A stretch of 34,575 bases of DNA from Acidovorax sp. SCN 68-22. Lineage in GTDB: Bacteria > Pseudomonadota > Gammaproteobacteria > Burkholderiales > Burkholderiaceae_C. The notes beneath the pieces are model-generated. The model was given only the letters and a program-made list of their open reading frames with translations. It had not been told where the DNA came from and made no database searches. The translations under genes and the position numbers were made by a program. Below, piece by piece: positions 32,507 to 34,575 of this stretch (within the stretch, counting starts at the first letter, position 1; every line of letters starts with the position of its first letter). Location: assembly GCA_001724785.1 (NCBI GenBank), contig MEDL01000007.1:1-34575 (forward strand), given 5' to 3'.

Positions 32507-33726
32507 GGCTTCCCTCCTGCTGTGCTTGCCATGGCGGTTTCTTGCAGGCGCACGACCCCGTCGCGCACCAGTTGGGCAATCTCCGGCGCACCGTAGCCCA
32601 ATTCGCCCAGCACCTGCCCGGTATGCTGCCCCAGCGCAGGAGGCGCCGGCATCTCACCGATCTTGCGCATGCCTGCAGCCAGCTGCGCCGGAAAAGGGAT
32701 CAGCGGCAGCCCCGGCATCTCGGGGTGCTCCACGAAACGGGCGGCCAGCACCGGGTCGGCCATGGCCTCGGACACCGTGTTCACCGGACCACAGGGAATA
32801 TCGGCGGCCTCGAAGGCTGCCACCCAGGTAGCCGCCGAACGGGTGATGAAAATCGCCTCCAGTTCAGCCAGCAGCGCCGGCCGGTTGGCAATGCGCACCG
32901 CATTGCGCTGGTAACGCGGATCGGTGAGCCACTCCAGCCGCTCGATGACGGCGCAAAACCGCTTGAACGCACCTTCATTCACCACCGACACGCTGAACCA
33001 GGCACCGTCGGAGCCTCGAAAGTGACGGCTCGGCACAGCAATCGGCAGGTTCACCGCACGAACCGGCTCGCGCTGCTCAACCGCATATTCACCTACCTTG
33101 CTGGCAAGAAAATTGAACATGGTGTCCACCAGGGACAACTCCACGCGCTGCCCCTGGCCGGTCTGCTGCCAATGCATCACCGCGGCCAGCACGCCCAACG
33201 CGCCGCACATGCCGGACGCCACATCGATGATCGGCAAGCCGATACGAACCGGTGGATTGCCCTCTTCCCCGCTGGCGTAGAAGGCCCCCGTCATGCCCTG
33301 CACCACGCTGTCGACCGAGGGCCTGAGCCGGTAGTCGCCCTGCTCACCGAAGGCGCTGACCATGTAGTACACCAGCGTCGGGTTGATGCGCCGCACCGCG
33401 TCGTAGGTCAGCGCATGTGTCTCGGCAAAGTCGGGGCGAAAGTTGTGCACCAGAACCTGGGCTTTTGAAATCAGCCGCTCCAGCACCGAGCGCCCGGCAG
33501 GGGTGCGTATGTCCAGCGCGATCGACTCTTTGCCCCGGTTGCAGGTCATGAAAGCGACGCTGGAGTCGCCATAAAACGGCGGGCCGAAATGCCGCCCCTC
33601 CTCGCCTGTCATGGCTTCGACCTTGATGACGCGGGCGCCCAGGTCGGCCAGCACCATGGCCGCGTAAGGCCCGGCTATCAAGCGAGACAGATCGACGACG
33701 GTGATGCCACTCAGAATACCTTGCAC
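32503..33726 (-). CDS. CaiB/BaiF (family III) CoA-transferase
   Basis: A 407-residue family III CoA-transferase. It starts 'GITVVDLSRLIAGPYAAMVLADLGARVIKVE' (key residues across 8-37), then 'NRGKESIALDIRTPAGR'. Asp139 in 'RPSVDSVVQGMTGAFYASG' is the expected covalent-catalysis residue, and 'PIIDVASGMCGALGVLAAV' and the tail 'PPALGQHTGQVLGELGYG' follow. The start is GTG 33726, with AAAAGGG just upstream on the minus strand. It lies 14 bases after the crotonase stop and overlaps aacS. It is not a close copy of the transferase at 27306-28484, so two different acids may be activated. Confidence 0.93.
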   Translation of the reverse strand: MQGILSGITVVDLSRLIAGPYAAMVLADLGARVIKVEAMTGEEGRHFGPPFYGDSSVAFMTCNRGKESIALDIRTPAGRSVLERLISKAQVLVHNFRPDFAETHALTYDAVRRINPTLVYYMVSAFGEQGDYRLRPSVDSVVQGMTGAFYASGEEGNPPVRIGLPIIDVASGMCGALGVLAAVMHWQQTGQGQRVELSLVDTMFNFLASKVGEYAVEQREPVRAVNLPIAVPSRHFRGSDGAWFSVSVVNEGAFKRFCAVIERLEWLTDPRYQRNAVRIANRPALLAELEAIFITRSAATWVAAFEAADIPCGPVNTVSEAMADPVLAARFVEHPEMPGLPLIPFPAQLAAGMRKIGEMPAPPALGQHTGQVLGELGYGAPEIAQLVRDGVVRLQETAMASTAGGKP

Positions 33727-33740
33727 GGCAACGCCCTTTT

Positions 33741-34529
33741 CTACTTGCTGGCGCGTGAGCGGGTGCGGAAGGCCGCAATGCCGGCGCGATGCTCGGGCGT
33801 GTCTTCGAGCACCGCCATGTGCGAGGACACCATGTCCAGGTGTGTGGCGAGCGCCATGGTCTGGCTTTGGTAGACGGCGCGGCGAAAGAAGCGCACCGCC
33901 TGCTGCGGCTTGGCGGCAATGGTGCGCGCCATATCGTAGGTGGCGGTCATCAGTTCGGCATCGGGCACCACGCGATTGACCATGCCAATGCGGTCGGCCT
34001 CTTCCGCCCCCACCACGCGACCGGTCCAGAACAACTCGAGCGCGCGCGCCGTGCCTATCAGTCGCGGCAAGTACCAGGCACCGGCATCACCGGCCATCAG
34101 TCCGATGTTGATATAACTCTCGGCCAGCGTGGCCGAGCTGGCCATCAAGCGGATATCGCACATCAAGGCCATGTCGCAGCCAGCGCCTCGCGCAGCGCCG
34201 TTGACAGCGGCAATGACCGGTTTTTCCATCCGCTCCAGCGTGAGCGCAATGCGATGCACGTGGCGGTACAGAAAATCCTTGCGTCCCATGCTGTCCATTT
34301 CACTGAACTTAGCCATTTCCTCGAAGTCGCCACCCGCACAGAAGGCGCGTCCGGCACCGGTGACCACGATCACCTTGACTCGCTCATCAGCTTCGGCCTG
34401 CTCAAGTGCTGCGCGCCAAGCATCCACCATCTCAAGATCGAAGGCATTGAGCTGATCGGGCCGGTTGAGGGTCAGGGTCGCAATGCCGTCGGCATCAACC
34501 GCAAGCAAGATGGCAGGAACGACGGACAT
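33741..34529 (-). CDS. enoyl-CoA hydratase/isomerase family protein (non-canonical active site)
   Basis: A 262-residue crotonase. It has the family N-terminus 'LLAVDADGIATLTLNRPDQLNAF' (key Asn-Arg-Pro), oxyanion region 'GAGRAFCAGGDFEEM' and 'GLMAGDAGAWYLPRLIG'. The first catalytic Glu position is Asp (GAGCDMALMCD) and the second is Tyr (LAESYINIG), so it is not a standard hydratase. Crotonases with a GDxGAWxLPR loop are common in such clusters, but their reactions are mostly unassigned. ATG 34529 is chosen for the AGAAAGG site upstream; the frame to 34559 adds ten residues without family resemblance. It is the first visible gene of the minus-strand cluster. Confidence 0.9.
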   Translation of the reverse strand: MSVVPAILLAVDADGIATLTLNRPDQLNAFDLEMVDAWRAALEQAEADERVKVIVVTGAGRAFCAGGDFEEMAKFSEMDSMGRKDFLYRHVHRIALTLERMEKPVIAAVNGAARGAGCDMALMCDIRLMASSATLAESYINIGLMAGDAGAWYLPRLIGTARALELFWTGRVVGAEEADRIGMVNRVVPDAELMTATYDMARTIAAKPQQAVRFFRRAVYQSQTMALATHLDMVSSHMAVLEDTPEHRAGIAAFRTRSRASK

Positions 34530-34556
34530 GGAAAACCTTTCTGACGGTGGGATGAA

Positions 34557-34575
34557 CAAGGATCAAGGATCAAGG
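34557..34575. repeat. short heptanucleotide tandem repeat at the window edge
   Basis: CAAGGAT is repeated 2.7 times and reaches the last base of the window, so its full length is unknown. It lies upstream of the first gene of the minus-strand cluster. Confidence 0.5.

Overview
The window looks like a chromosomal stretch of a high-GC betaproteobacterium, probably Burkholderiales and most like Comamonadaceae. I infer this from the strongly G/C-biased third codon positions, the style of the panD and bioB proteins, and the density of CaiB/BaiF CoA-transferase, acyl-CoA dehydrogenase (ACAD), crotonase and MmgE/PrpD genes. No rRNA, tRNA, CRISPR array or intact insertion sequence was seen.

Positions 2-11690 (+) hold a run of tightly packed catabolic genes. 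They are the tail of a CaiB/BaiF CoA-transferase, an ACAD, an enoyl-CoA hydratase, a biotin-dependent carboxylase alpha subunit, a metallo-beta-lactamase-fold hydrolase, a second crotonase, a beta-carbonic anhydrase, an MmgE/PrpD protein and three more ACADs. The last two ACADs look like the two subunits of one heteromeric enzyme. Positions 11757-14516 hold a LysR regulator (-) divergent from a CDGSH iron-sulfur protein and a DODA-type dioxygenase (+), then a small luciferase-domain protein and a hairpin.

Positions 14571-20661 carry two unrelated acyl-CoA ligases, a nitroreductase-like flavoprotein, and a thiolase-like protein coupled to a DUF35 zinc-ribbon/OB partner. This pair resembles the Ltp2-type side-chain aldolases. 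Positions 20687-22661 are decayed: a MalT/LuxR-type regulator remnant (+) lies tail to tail with a bioA remnant (-) that is 5'-truncated and frameshifted twice. Intact panD and bioB follow on the minus strand.

Positions 24260-34529 (-) form a nine-gene cluster. In reading order it is crotonase, CaiB/BaiF transferase, acetoacetyl-CoA synthetase, MenB/BadI-like crotonase, ACAD, CaiB/BaiF transferase, MmgE/PrpD, CitE-like lyase and citryl-CoA-lyase-like protein. Its ACAD and MmgE/PrpD genes are paralogues of genes in the left cluster, so the window holds two converging versions of one CoA-ester module. The likely overall job is activation of an organic acid by ligase or CoA-transferase, followed by dehydrogenation, hydration and C-C cleavage, with acetoacetate, acetyl-CoA or similar products. 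The substrate cannot be read from the sequence. Carbonic anhydrase and biotin synthase could supply bicarbonate and biotin to the carboxylase, whose partner subunit is not in the window.
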